Source: Paraburkholderia madseniana
GTDB taxonomy: Bacteria > Pseudomonadota > Gammaproteobacteria > Burkholderiales > Burkholderiaceae
Assembly: GCF_009690905.1 (NCBI RefSeq)
Contig: NZ_VOSW01000063.1
Span: forward strand, 1-54,257
DNA length: 54,257 nt
Direction of reading: 5' to 3'
The notes below the pieces were generated by a model that did not search any database, had not been told where the DNA came from, and saw only the letters and a list, made by a program, of their open reading frames with translations. Made by a program: the position numbers and the translations under genes. Shown piece by piece: positions 16,759 to 25,757 of this stretch (the first letter of the stretch is position 1; every line of letters starts with the position of its first letter).

Positions 16759-17646
16759 ATGTCATCTTCTCTCTTTGTCAAACGCATGGCGCTGCTGGCC
16801 GGTTCAATCGTGATGTTGCTGTATGTGCTGGCGCCGGTTGCGTGGCTGCTGTCGTCTTCTCTGCAGCGCGAAGCGGATATCACGTCCATTCCGCCACACT
16901 GGATTCCCCATCCGCCGACGCTGTCCAGCTTCAAGGCGATCGTCGCGGCGAGCACCGGCACAGCGTCGGAGGACGGCAACGCCGCGTTCATTCCGTCCAC
17001 CGCGCAGTACCTGTTGCCGGCGCTGCGCAATAGCCTCGTGGTTGCCGCTGCGGTGGTGTTGCTGAACCTTCTCGTCAGCGTTCCCGCCGCTTATGCGATG
17101 GCGAAGATCCGTTATATCGGCCGCGATCTGTCGGTGTATTTCATGCTGGCTACCCGCGTGATTCCCGATATCGCACTCGTCGTGCCGTTCTTTCTGTTTG
17201 TGCGCAAGCTCGGCCTGCTCGACAGCGTCGGGTCGCTAATCATCACCTATCTGGCGATTACGGTGCCGTTCAGCGTCTTCATGTTGCTTAGCTATTTCGA
17301 ATCGCTACCGGACGAGCTCGACAAGGCGGCTCGAGTCGACGGCTGCTCGCGGATTCAGGCTTTGCTGAAGGTGTTTTTGCCGCTCGCGGTGCCGTCGCTC
17401 GTCGCCGTCATCATGTTCACGTTCCTGACTAGCTGGAACGAGTTCCTGTTCGCTTTGATGTTTACGCAAACCGCCGCGTCGCAGACCGTCCCGATCATCG
17501 TCGCGTCGTTCACATCGGATTTCACAACGAGCTTTTCGTTCATCAACGCAGCCGGCGTGGTCGCGATCGTGCCGCCAGTGATCATCGCTGTGGTGTTCGA
17601 GCGTTACATCGTGTCTGGTCTGACTGCCGGCGCGGTAAAGGGATAA
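16759..17646 (+). CDS. ABC transporter permease, MalG/UgpE type
   Basis: The 295-residue permease has six membrane segments and the EAA loop DELDKAARVDGCSRIQALLKVFLPLAVPS. It starts 3 bp after its partner permease. Its stop codon lies inside an octamer tandem repeat (17635-17663) that also supplies the ribosome site for the ATPase gene downstream. Confidence 0.93.
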   Translation: MSSSLFVKRMALLAGSIVMLLYVLAPVAWLLSSSLQREADITSIPPHWIPHPPTLSSFKAIVAASTGTASEDGNAAFIPSTAQYLLPALRNSLVVAAAVVLLNLLVSVPAAYAMAKIRYIGRDLSVYFMLATRVIPDIALVVPFFLFVRKLGLLDSVGSLIITYLAITVPFSVFMLLSYFESLPDELDKAARVDGCSRIQALLKVFLPLAVPSLVAVIMFTFLTSWNEFLFALMFTQTAASQTVPIIVASFTSDFTTSFSFINAAGVVAIVPPVIIAVVFERYIVSGLTAGAVKG

Positions 17647-17663
17647 AGGGATAAAGGGAAAGG
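17635..17663 (+). repeat. Tandem octamer repeat (GGGATAAA)n spanning a stop codon and the next ribosome site
   Basis: The sequence reads TAAAGGGATAAAGGGATAAAGGGAAAGG, that is, two full GGGATAAA units with partial flanks. It holds the stop codon of the permease gene and the AGGG/AAAGG ribosome site of the ATPase gene at 17666. Slippage would change the number of ribosome-site copies and the spacing. Confidence 0.7.
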
Positions 17664-17665
17664 TC

Positions 17666-18769
17666 ATGGCTCAAATCGAATTTCGGCAGGTGGGAAAGAA
17701 GTATGCAAACGGGCATGTCGCATTGGACAACCTGAATCTGCAGATCAGGGACAAGGAGTTTCTCGTTCTGCTGGGACCGTCCGGCTGCGGCAAGTCGACG
17801 ACGCTCAACATGATCGCCGGACTGGAAGAGGTCACTCAGGGCAGCTTGCGGTTCGACGACGTCGAAGTCAACGGCTTGCCGGCGCACCGGCGCGATGTGG
17901 CGATGGTGTTTCAAAGCTACGCGCTGTATCCGCACAAGAACGTGTACGACAACATCGCATTCGGCCTGCGGATGCGCAGATATCCGCAACAGGAGATCGA
18001 TGCGCGGGTGCGCGCGGCCGCGCAGTCGCTTGAAATCGAGCATCTGCTGGAGCGGCGGCCCGGGCAACTGTCGGGTGGGCAGCGCCAGCGCGTCGCACTC
18101 GGCCGCGCAATGGTGCGCCAGCCCGCGGTCTTTCTGATGGACGAACCGTTGTCGAACCTCGACGCGGCGCTGCGCGTGTCGATGCGCGCGAGCATCAAGG
18201 CACTGCATCAGTCGATGCAGACGACCTTCGTGTACGTGACGCACGATCAGGCCGAAGCACTGACGCTCGCCGACCGCATCGTCGTGATGCGCCAGGGCAT
18301 CGTGCAACAGATCGGCTCGCCCGACGACATCTACGAACGGCCAGCCAATAAATTCGTCGCCAATTTCCTCGGCAGCCCGCCGATCAACTTTATCGACGGC
18401 GTGCTGATGCAAGGCGACCACGGTTTGCATTTTCGCAGCGGCGATCTTGCGCTCGCCCTCGATGAAGAGACGCAACGCCTGCTCGCAGGATGCAGTGGCC
18501 GGGCAGTGTCGGCCGGCATTCGTGCCGAGGACATCGACGAGCATGGCGACTCGACCGATTGTTCGCTGACAGGCGACATCGGCTCGTTGCTGCCGGTTGG
18601 GTCCGATCAGTTTATCGGCCTGCAATGTTTGGGGCAGTCGATGTTTTTTCGTGTTGGCAAGGAGCGTTCCTGCAAGGTCGGCGAACGTGTGTCCCTGTCG
18701 ATCAACCGCCGCCGTCTGCACCTTTTCGATCAGGCGAGCGGCGTGAACCTGAAGGCGCAGAACGCATGA
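17666..18769 (+). CDS. ABC transporter ATP-binding protein, UgpC/MalK type
   Basis: The 367-residue ATPase carries Walker A GPSGCGKST, the signature LSGGQRQRVALGRA, Walker B FLMDEPLSNLD and the H-loop VYVTHDQAEAL, followed by a C-terminal TOBE/OB regulatory domain (from about residue 240), as in MalK and UgpC. It powers the importer encoded by the three preceding genes. Its final TGA overlaps the start of the molybdenum hydroxylase FAD subunit by 4 bp (ATGA), so import and oxidation are translationally linked. Confidence 0.94.
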   Translation: MAQIEFRQVGKKYANGHVALDNLNLQIRDKEFLVLLGPSGCGKSTTLNMIAGLEEVTQGSLRFDDVEVNGLPAHRRDVAMVFQSYALYPHKNVYDNIAFGLRMRRYPQQEIDARVRAAAQSLEIEHLLERRPGQLSGGQRQRVALGRAMVRQPAVFLMDEPLSNLDAALRVSMRASIKALHQSMQTTFVYVTHDQAEALTLADRIVVMRQGIVQQIGSPDDIYERPANKFVANFLGSPPINFIDGVLMQGDHGLHFRSGDLALALDEETQRLLAGCSGRAVSAGIRAEDIDEHGDSTDCSLTGDIGSLLPVGSDQFIGLQCLGQSMFFRVGKERSCKVGERVSLSINRRRLHLFDQASGVNLKAQNA

Positions 18770-19641
18770 AACCCGCGGTATTTTCGTATCACCGGCCTCA
18801 CACGCTTGAAGATGCGCTGTCGCTGCTCGCGCTGCACGGCTTCGACGCCAAAGTCATCGCGGGAGGGCAAAGCCTCGCGCCGATGATGAACATGCGCTTT
18901 GCGCAGCCGGCGCATCTGATCGACCTCAACGCGTTGCCGCAACTCAGCGGCGTGACGCTTACGGGTGATTCGCTATCCATTGGCGCGATGACGCGTCATC
19001 ACGAGGTGGCCACCAGCAGCACGGTGCGCGCCGCTTGCCCGCTGCTCGCGGATGCGGCCGCGACCGTTGGGCACTACGCGATCCGTCAGCGCGGCACGCT
19101 TGGGGGCAGCCTTGCGCATGCGGATCCCGCCGCGCAAATGCCGCTCATCGCGAGCACGCTGGGTGCGCGCATCGAGATTGCCGGACCGGACGGCAGCCGT
19201 GAGGTGCCGGCCACAGCGTTCCTGATTGCGGTGATGACGACCGATCTCGCCGCTGAAGAAATCATTCGAGCCGTGCATTTCCCGGTTGCACGCCCGGGCG
19301 AGCGGCACGCATTTGAAGTCTTTAGCAGGCGGCACGGCGACTTCGCGATTGCGGCTTGCGCACTCACCGCCGTGCTCGACGGCAACAGATTCTCCAGCCT
19401 GCGCATTGGACTCGGCGGCGTGGCGGAGGCTCCACTCGTGCTGAACGAACTTGCTGCGGACTTCGTCGGTGCACCAGTCGATGCACCGACGCTGGCTGCA
19501 ATCGCCGACGCGGTGGCCGGCGCTATCGATCCGTACGATCAACCGGACATCAGCGCCGCTTACCGGCGCGATCTCGTCAAGGCGCTCACGGCGCGCGCGT
19601 TGCAACGCGCGACGCAGTCGGCCAACGCGACCTCGAAGTGA
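18766..19641 (+). CDS. Molybdenum hydroxylase, FAD-binding medium subunit (CoxM-like)
   Basis: Started at ATG 18766, which overlaps the stop of the ATPase gene, the product is 291 residues. It has the FAD-binding motif KVIAGGQSLAPMMNMR, the second flavin motif RQRGTLGGSLAHADPAAQMP and a C-terminal CO-dehydrogenase flavoprotein domain. It passes electrons from the iron-sulfur subunit to an acceptor. The order medium-small-large is that of the xanthine dehydrogenase/CO dehydrogenase family. Confidence 0.93.
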   Translation: MKPAVFSYHRPHTLEDALSLLALHGFDAKVIAGGQSLAPMMNMRFAQPAHLIDLNALPQLSGVTLTGDSLSIGAMTRHHEVATSSTVRAACPLLADAAATVGHYAIRQRGTLGGSLAHADPAAQMPLIASTLGARIEIAGPDGSREVPATAFLIAVMTTDLAAEEIIRAVHFPVARPGERHAFEVFSRRHGDFAIAACALTAVLDGNRFSSLRIGLGGVAEAPLVLNELAADFVGAPVDAPTLAAIADAVAGAIDPYDQPDISAAYRRDLVKALTARALQRATQSANATSK

Positions 19642-19644
19642 GTC

Positions 19645-20133
19645 ATGGAAAAGAAAACGATTTATCTCAATGTGAACGGCACCCGTCACGAAGTGCATTG
19701 CGAGCCTCGCAAGCTCCTTTCCGATACGCTTCGTGAAGACTGCCGTCTGACCGGCACGCACGTCGGCTGCGAGCACGGCGTATGCGGCGCATGCACGGTG
19801 CTGATCGACGGCCGTCCGGCGCGCTCGTGCCTCGCGTACGCTGTTCAGATGGACGAAGTGCAGATCACCACGATCGAAGCTGTCGCGCGGGACGGCCGCC
19901 TCTCTCCGCTGCAGCAGGCGATGCACGAATGTCATGGCCTGCAGTGCGGTTTTTGCACACCCGGCATCGTGATGACCTTCGAGGCTTATCTGCGCGAGCA
20001 CCCAAGCCCATCCGAGGCCGAGGTGCGCGAGACGCTTTCTGGCAACCTGTGCCGCTGCACCGGGTATCAGAATATCGTGCGGGCGATCCTGCGCGCGGCC
20101 GCGCGGATGCGAGGGGAGAGCGCCGATGTCTGA
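19645..20133 (+). CDS. Molybdenum hydroxylase, 2Fe-2S small subunit (CoxS-like)
   Basis: The 162-residue protein has both expected clusters: a plant-type ferredoxin site in GCEHGVCGACTVL with a further cysteine in RSCLAY, and the C-terminal four-helix site with CGFCTPG and CRCTGY. It carries electrons from the molybdenum centre to FAD. It starts 3 bp after the FAD subunit and overlaps the large subunit by 8 bp. Confidence 0.95.
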   Translation: MEKKTIYLNVNGTRHEVHCEPRKLLSDTLREDCRLTGTHVGCEHGVCGACTVLIDGRPARSCLAYAVQMDEVQITTIEAVARDGRLSPLQQAMHECHGLQCGFCTPGIVMTFEAYLREHPSPSEAEVRETLSGNLCRCTGYQNIVRAILRAAARMRGESADV

Positions 20134-22480
20134 GCAGACGTTTCGCTATCTCAACAAGGCGGTGCCGCGCACCGAAGACTATCGCCTGCTGACGGGCTAT
20201 GGCCGCTATCTCGACGACATCGAAATCGCGGGCGCCCTGCACGTGAGCTTCGTGCGCTCGCCGCATGCACATGCGCGGATCGTTTCAGTGGATACCACGG
20301 CGGCTGCCGGCATGCCTGGTGTCGTGACCGTCGTCACCGGACGGGAGCTGGCGCAGTGGACCACGCCGATGCGTGTCGCCGCGCCGGTTGAAGGCTTGTT
20401 GCCGGTCGAGTTCCCGACGATGCCGACCGACATCGTGCGCTTTCAGGGCGATCTTGTGGCGTGTGTGGTCGCCACGGACCGGTACCTCGCGGAAGATGCG
20501 GCGGAGCAGGTCATGGTCGAGTTCGAGCCGTTGCCTGTGGTGACCGATATGTGGCAGGCGCTCGAAGCCGATGCTGCGCAAGTCGACCCCGGGGTGCCCG
20601 GCAACCTGGTGTCGCACCAGACGTACTCGAACGGCGACCCGCATAGCGTGAGCAAGCACGCTTACCGCGTGGTCGAGGCGACCTTTCAGCAGCAGCGGCA
20701 GACCCATGTGCCCATTGAAACGCGCGGTTGCGCAGCAGTCTGGGACGCCGGGCGCGACCACCTGACGTTCCACATCGGAACCCAGGTGCCGCATCCTTTG
20801 CGCACTCAGCTCGCGCAACGGCTCAGACTCAGCGAGTCGCAGGTGACGGTGATTTCGCCCGACGTCGGCGGTTCGTTCGGTCAGAAAATCGCCTTGTACC
20901 GCGAAGAGCTGACCGTCGCTGCACTCGCGCGTCATCTGAAGCGGCCGGTGCGCTGGCGTGAAGACCGTCTCGAGAATCTGACCGCAGCGGCCAATTCGCG
21001 CGAAGACTTCTGCCGCACGCGCGCCGCGGTGGATGAGCACGGCACGCTGCTCGCGCTCGATCTGGAGATCCGCGAAGACTTCGGCGCGTATTGCTTCTTT
21101 CCGGCGAACTATCTCGCGCGCGTCGTCGCGATGGTGTTGAGCGGACCGTACCGGCTGCAGCACTACGCATTCGACGTGAAGGTCGTGCTGAGTCACAAAT
21201 GCGGCAATGCACCCATGCGCGCGCCGATGTCCATCACCAGTTGGGTCATGGAAGGCACGATGGAAGCGATCGCGCGCGAACTGAAGCTGGATCCGGTCGA
21301 CGTGCGCCGCCGCAATCTGTTGACGCCGGAAGAACTGCCGTACCGCACGGCCACCGGCGAATTGCTGGCCGACATCACGCCGTCGCAGACCTTTGAGGCG
21401 GTGTTGACAGCCTTCGACTACGACGCGTTTCGCGCGCGCCAGCAGGCGGCGCGGGCGGCCGGGCGCTATCTTGGGCTTGGCCTGTGCAATGTGGTCGAGC
21501 CGACGACGTACGGTTCGCGCTTTTATAAATCGGCCGGCATTCCGGGTTCGGGACACGAGGCAAGCTGGATCCGTATCGAGCCGAGTGGTGTCGTGAACGC
21601 ATCGGTGGGTCTCGGCCCCAGCGGACAGGGCTATGAAAGTGCGATGGCCAATGCGGTGGCCGAAGGCCTGGGTGTGCATCCGTCGAGCGTGCGTATTCAT
21701 CTGGGCCACACCGATATTGCGCCATACGGGATGGGCAGCCGCGGCGCTCGCAGCGGCACGGCGGGCGGCGGCGCGCTTTATTTGTGCGCGCTCGATGCAC
21801 GCCGCAAGGTGCTCGCAATTGCCGCCGGCCGTCTCGACCTGGCCGATAGCGACTCGCTGCGCCTTGTCGATGCGCGCGTCGAGCGCCGTAGCGGCGACAC
21901 GTGGGTCGACGCGGGTCTGACGCTCGCCGACGTGGCGCGGAGTGCCTATATGGATCCTACTTCGCTGCCGCAGGGCCTCACGCCTGGACTCGAGTTTCAC
22001 CTGACCTACGATCCGCCGCCGATGACCTACTCGAATTCGACGCACGGATGCGAGATCGAGCTGGACGTGGCCACCGGTGCGATCCATTTTGCGCGTTACG
22101 TGATCGCCGAAGACTGCGGCACGCTGCTCAATCCCACCGTTGTGACAGGGCAGCAACATGGCGCGGTGGCGATGGGATTGTCCGGTGCGCTGTTCGAGCA
22201 TACGCGCTACGACGAAACGGGACAGAACGTGACGGGTTCGCTTGCCGACTACCTGATCGCCACGTCGACCGAATTACCCAATTTCGAAATCATCCCATTG
22301 CATACGCCTAGCCGCGCGACCGCGGCGGGTATCAAAGGGATGGCCGAAGGCGGCGTGATGGGCGCGCTCGGCGCCCTGACCAACGCCGTGAACGACGCGC
22401 TAGCGCCATTCGGCGTGGTCGCCGACCGTCATCCTTTGACTCCCATGCTGTTGCGCGACCTGTTGCGCGACAAACTCTGA
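20126..22480 (+). CDS. Molybdenum hydroxylase, molybdopterin large subunit (CoxL/XDH-like) with atypical active-site segment
   Basis: The 784-residue subunit has the aldehyde oxidase a/b-hammerhead domain (about 20-130) and the molybdopterin-binding domain. VGGSFGQK (247-254) matches the GGxFGxK cofactor loop, and the catalytic glutamate is probably E741 in KGMAEGG. The segment that normally reads AYRGxGxP, or AYxCSFR in form I CO dehydrogenase, is here APMRAPMSI (362-370): the usual Tyr, Arg and Gly-x-Gly are absent, as is any CO dehydrogenase cysteine. It is therefore not a CO dehydrogenase. The chemistry is probably hydroxylation of an aldehyde or N-heterocycle, but the substrate cannot be read from the sequence. 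Confidence 0.9.
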   Translation: MSEQTFRYLNKAVPRTEDYRLLTGYGRYLDDIEIAGALHVSFVRSPHAHARIVSVDTTAAAGMPGVVTVVTGRELAQWTTPMRVAAPVEGLLPVEFPTMPTDIVRFQGDLVACVVATDRYLAEDAAEQVMVEFEPLPVVTDMWQALEADAAQVDPGVPGNLVSHQTYSNGDPHSVSKHAYRVVEATFQQQRQTHVPIETRGCAAVWDAGRDHLTFHIGTQVPHPLRTQLAQRLRLSESQVTVISPDVGGSFGQKIALYREELTVAALARHLKRPVRWREDRLENLTAAANSREDFCRTRAAVDEHGTLLALDLEIREDFGAYCFFPANYLARVVAMVLSGPYRLQHYAFDVKVVLSHKCGNAPMRAPMSITSWVMEGTMEAIARELKLDPVDVRRRNLLTPEELPYRTATGELLADITPSQTFEAVLTAFDYDAFRARQQAARAAGRYLGLGLCNVVEPTTYGSRFYKSAGIPGSGHEASWIRIEPSGVVNASVGLGPSGQGYESAMANAVAEGLGVHPSSVRIHLGHTDIAPYGMGSRGARSGTAGGGALYLCALDARRKVLAIAAGRLDLADSDSLRLVDARVERRSGDTWVDAGLTLADVARSAYMDPTSLPQGLTPGLEFHLTYDPPPMTYSNSTHGCEIELDVATGAIHFARYVIAEDCGTLLNPTVVTGQQHGAVAMGLSGALFEHTRYDETGQNVTGSLADYLIATSTELPNFEIIPLHTPSRATAAGIKGMAEGGVMGALGALTNAVNDALAPFGVVADRHPLTPMLLRDLLRDKL

Positions 22481-22495
22481 CCGGATCAAACAATT

Positions 22496-23377
22496 ATGAA
22501 TCAATCTGCAAGCAAACCCGCTGTCGGCTTTATCGGCCTCGGCATCATGGGCGCCTCGATGGCGGCGCGACTCGCCGCAGCCGGCTATCCGCTGCACGTC
22601 TATAACCGTACGCGTGCGAAGGCCGAGCCGCTCATCGAGGCAGGCGCATCCTGGCACGCCACCCCGAAGGCGCTCGCTGAAGCATCGGACGTGGTCATCA
22701 CGATCGTCGGCATGCCTGACGACGTGCGCGCGCTGTACCTCGGCGACGACGGTCTGATCATGAACGCGCGGCGCGATGCCGTGCTGATCGACATGACGAC
22801 CTCGAGCCCGCAACTGGCCGAAGAGCTAGCCGCACACGCTGCAACCAGCGGCGTGCACATGCTGGACGCACCGGTTTCAGGCGGCGATGTCGGCGCGCGC
22901 GAGGGACGGCTGTCCATCATGGTGGGCGGCGCGGCCGACGTGCTCGCGCGCGTCGAGCCGATGCTGCGCTGCCTCGGCACCAACATCGTGCTGCAAGGCG
23001 GACCGGGCGCGGGTCAGCACACCAAGCTGTGCAACCAGATCGTGATCGCATCGACGATGCTAGGCGTGTGCGAAGGCCTGGCCTATGCGCACAGTGCCGG
23101 ACTGAATGCGCAGACCGTACTGAGCGCGATCGGCGGCGGCGCGGCTGGCGGCTTCCAGTTGAATAACATGGGGCCGCGCATCGCGAAGGGCGATTTCGCG
23201 CCCGGCTTCTTTATCGAGCATTTCATCAAGGACATGCGGATTGCGCATGAGGAAGCCGCTCACATGCGACGTGAATTGCCGGGTCTGGATCTGGTGCGCA
23301 GCCTTTATCAGAAGCTCGCCGAGCAAGGCTTTACGCGCAACGGTACCCAGGCGCTTTTCAAACTCTACGAGCGCTGA
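22496..23377 (+). CDS. Beta-hydroxyacid dehydrogenase (GlxR/3-hydroxyisobutyrate dehydrogenase family)
   Basis: The 293-residue enzyme has the Rossmann motif GFIGLGIMGASMAARLAAAGY, the NRT cofactor-specificity site VYNRTRAKAEPL, the substrate motif DAPVSGGDVGAREGRLSIMVGG, and the catalytic lysine region GAGQHTKLCNQI. It would interconvert a 3-hydroxyacid such as tartronate semialdehyde/glycerate or 3-hydroxyisobutyrate with its oxo form using NAD(P). It is 15 bp downstream of the molybdenum hydroxylase and probably handles a product of that pathway. A paralogue lies at 33441-34343. Confidence 0.88.
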   Translation: MNQSASKPAVGFIGLGIMGASMAARLAAAGYPLHVYNRTRAKAEPLIEAGASWHATPKALAEASDVVITIVGMPDDVRALYLGDDGLIMNARRDAVLIDMTTSSPQLAEELAAHAATSGVHMLDAPVSGGDVGAREGRLSIMVGGAADVLARVEPMLRCLGTNIVLQGGPGAGQHTKLCNQIVIASTMLGVCEGLAYAHSAGLNAQTVLSAIGGGAAGGFQLNNMGPRIAKGDFAPGFFIEHFIKDMRIAHEEAAHMRRELPGLDLVRSLYQKLAEQGFTRNGTQALFKLYER

Positions 23378-23386
23378 GGTGTGGCG

Positions 23387-24052
23387 ATGAAGCTAGCTGA
23401 TCAATGCATTCTCCCTGCACGACCCGAGACCGTGTGGCGTGCGCTGAACGACCCTGCCGTGCTCGAGGCGTGTCTACCCGGGTGTAAATCGCTCGCCATG
23501 CTGGACGAGCGGCATTTCGAGTCGACCGTGCAGATTCGCGTGGGTCCGGTGGCGGCGACCTTCAAGAGCAATGTGGAGCTGTCGGATCTCGATCCGCCCA
23601 GGGCTTACACGATTGTCGGCACGGGCAACGCGGGCGCGGTTGGCTTTGCCAAGGTCACTGCGCGCGTGCAACTCGAACCGCAAGCCGAGGTGACCGTGCT
23701 CGTGTACGACGCGGATGTCGAAATCGGCGGAAAGCTAATGAGCGTGGGGTCCCGCCTGATTCAGTCCGCGACGGGCAAGAATCTCGACGCCTTCTTCGGC
23801 GCGCTGAAGGCGCACATCGAAAAGGAGGCGGCCCCCGTGGACGCTATGCAACTCATCGAGCCGGCACCGCAGACGCAGCCGGACGACGCGCCGCTGACCG
23901 GCGGCGTGCAAGGTCAGCCGCACGGCGAGACGAAGCCGTCCACCGTCACGCCCAAACCCGGGCCGACATCGGGTCTGCGGGTCTGGCTGGTCGGTGCGGG
24001 TTCGGGGCTGTTCGGTTTGCTGGTTGGATTTTTGATTGGGCACGCGGGCTGA
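23387..24052 (+). CDS. CoxG-like SRPBCC protein with C-terminal membrane anchor
   Basis: The product is 221 residues from the ATG at 23387 (a GTG at 23381 is possible). The N-terminal 150 residues are a CoxG-type START/SRPBCC domain (ILPARPETVWRALNDPAVLEACLPGCKSL). A Pro/Gln-rich linker leads to one C-terminal membrane helix (VWLVGAGSGLFGLLVGFLIGH). In CO-oxidising bacteria CoxG is thought to tether the dehydrogenase to the membrane and link it to quinones. Here the same design suggests the molybdenum hydroxylase passes electrons to the respiratory chain. Confidence 0.88.
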   Translation: MKLADQCILPARPETVWRALNDPAVLEACLPGCKSLAMLDERHFESTVQIRVGPVAATFKSNVELSDLDPPRAYTIVGTGNAGAVGFAKVTARVQLEPQAEVTVLVYDADVEIGGKLMSVGSRLIQSATGKNLDAFFGALKAHIEKEAAPVDAMQLIEPAPQTQPDDAPLTGGVQGQPHGETKPSTVTPKPGPTSGLRVWLVGAGSGLFGLLVGFLIGHAG

Positions 24053-24134
24053 CGGTCCGCGTCGCGATGGCAAGCTTGTTCGTTCTGTAGTTCAGCGTTT
24101 GATCAGATTAATCTCTCATTCGACAGGAATTCTA

Positions 24135-25274
24135 GTGAGCAAAAAAATAGTTATCCTAATAGCATTGACGTGCCTTGCAGAGGCAGCTCAGGCGCAAAGC
24201 AGCGTGACCCTCTACGGCGTCGCGGACGATGGCATTACCTACACCAACAATCAGGGCGGACATGCCAATTACCAGACCTTCAGCGGTGGTATGGGCGGAA
24301 GCAAGTTCGGCCTGCTGGGCAGCGAGGATCTAGGCGGCGGCACGAGCGCAATCTTCCAGCTCGAGAGCGGCTATGACGTAAACAGCGGCAAGCTCGGCTA
24401 TAACGGCCGGCTGTTCGGCCGTCAGTCATATGTGGGCCTATCCGGCAACTACGGCAGCGTGCGCCTTGGGCGGCAGTATGACTTCATGGTGACCAATCTG
24501 CAGCCGCTGACTTCTTCGCTGGCGTTCGGCGGCTCGCTGTCGTCGCATGCGGGCGACGTGGACGGGATCTGGGGCACGTATCCCGTCAGCAACACGCTGA
24601 AGTACGTGAGCCCGACGTATCACGGCATCACGGCGGGCGCACTCTATAGCTTTGGTGGCGTGGCGGGTTCGGTCGGCGACTCGCGGCAGTACGGCTTCGG
24701 CCTGAGCTATGCGAACGGTCCGCTGAAGCTGGCGGCCGCCTATCTCTATGTGAATAACCCGGCAGTGACGCGATTCGACGGCACCACGGCGGCGACAGCC
24801 GGCCAGGCGTTTACGAATCCTGTAACGAACCCGATTTATAGCGGCTACGCGACCGCGCACAGCATGCAGACGCTCGGAGTAGGCGGCAACTATCAGTTCG
24901 GCGCCACGAAGCTGGGCGCGCTTTACACCAACACGCGCTTCAGCAACGCAGTAGCGACCACCAGTACCTCGTTCCAGGGTTCCGCGACACTCGACTCGTA
25001 CGAAGCATTCGTCAGTCATAGCTTTACACCTGCTGTCATGGCGGGTCTGACCTACGACTACACGTCGTCACCGCATGCGCACTACAACCAGCTGGCGGCG
25101 GGTTCCGAGTATTCATTTTCCAAACGTACTTTCACTTACCTGATCGTTGCGTGGCAACGCGCCAGCGGCGTCGATTCGACGGGACACGCTGCGGTAGCCG
25201 ATCTGACTTATCTGTCACCCTCGTCGACGCCGAATCAGGTCGCGGTGCGCGTGGGTATCCGACACAGCTTCTAA
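24135..25274 (+). CDS. Gram-negative porin (OmpC/Omp32 type)
   Basis: The product is 379 residues from a GTG start at 24135, chosen because it opens directly on a signal peptide (SKKIVILIALTCLAEAAQAQ) and follows ACAGGAAT; an upstream ATG at 24036 would overlap the coxG gene in another frame. The mature protein starts SSVTLYGVADDGITY, with PEFVRQ-like loop elements (GRLFGRQSYVGLSGNYGSVRLGRQYD) and ends in VAVRVGIRHSF, the C-terminal phenylalanine used by the BAM machinery. This is the standard 16-strand beta-proteobacterial porin. In this cluster it is likely the outer-membrane entry for the ABC importer's substrate. Confidence 0.93.
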   Translation: MSKKIVILIALTCLAEAAQAQSSVTLYGVADDGITYTNNQGGHANYQTFSGGMGGSKFGLLGSEDLGGGTSAIFQLESGYDVNSGKLGYNGRLFGRQSYVGLSGNYGSVRLGRQYDFMVTNLQPLTSSLAFGGSLSSHAGDVDGIWGTYPVSNTLKYVSPTYHGITAGALYSFGGVAGSVGDSRQYGFGLSYANGPLKLAAAYLYVNNPAVTRFDGTTAATAGQAFTNPVTNPIYSGYATAHSMQTLGVGGNYQFGATKLGALYTNTRFSNAVATTSTSFQGSATLDSYEAFVSHSFTPAVMAGLTYDYTSSPHAHYNQLAAGSEYSFSKRTFTYLIVAWQRASGVDSTGHAAVADLTYLSPSSTPNQVAVRVGIRHSF

Positions 25275-25364
25275 CTTGCAGTGGAGTGCAGGTCTGCCGG
25301 CGGCGTGACAGTGTGCTCGGTGGTCGTTGTTTTGTGAGCGTTTGAATTGCAACAGGAGGCAATC

Positions 25365-25676
25365 ATGTTGGTGGAAATGCGTACGTACCAGATTACGGCA
25401 GGAAAGGTGGGTGAGTTTCTGCAAATCTACGAGCGCGAGGGGCTCGAGATCATCAGTCAGTACGCACGACTCAAGGGCTGCTGGACTAAAGACTCGGGCA
25501 CGTTGAATTCGGTCGTGTTCTGCTGGCGCTATGACGACTACGCACATCGCGCCGCGCAGCGCGCGAAGCTCGCAGCGGATCCGCGTTGGCAAGCTTTCAC
25601 GCCTCGCATCCTGCCATACCTGGTGCATCAGGAATCGGTGTTCCTTGCGCCAGTGCCGTTTTGCCCGGCTGACTGA
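25365..25676 (+). CDS. NIPSNAP-family protein
   Basis: The start at ATG 25365 follows a strong AGGAGG site and gives 103 residues. It opens MLVEMRTYQITAGKVGEFLQIYEREGLE and contains the dimeric alpha-beta barrel pattern of the NIPSNAP family (EMRTY at the N-terminus, VVFCWRYDDYAHRAAQRAKLAADPRWQAF). Biochemical roles in bacteria are poorly known; such genes often sit in catabolic operons. Placed between the porin and the M20 hydrolase. Confidence 0.85.
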   Translation: MLVEMRTYQITAGKVGEFLQIYEREGLEIISQYARLKGCWTKDSGTLNSVVFCWRYDDYAHRAAQRAKLAADPRWQAFTPRILPYLVHQESVFLAPVPFCPAD

Positions 25677-25757
25677 AGCAGCGGAAGTAGTGAAGTTCTC
25701 TGATCACCGGGCGTGCAATGGTACTCGCTGCGCCGCGGTCTGTTTGTGAGGTAATCA

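Noticed and set aside
20126..22480. Carbon monoxide dehydrogenase large subunit
   Set aside because: The AYxCSFR motif with the copper-binding cysteine is absent and there are no coxD, coxE or coxF maturation genes.
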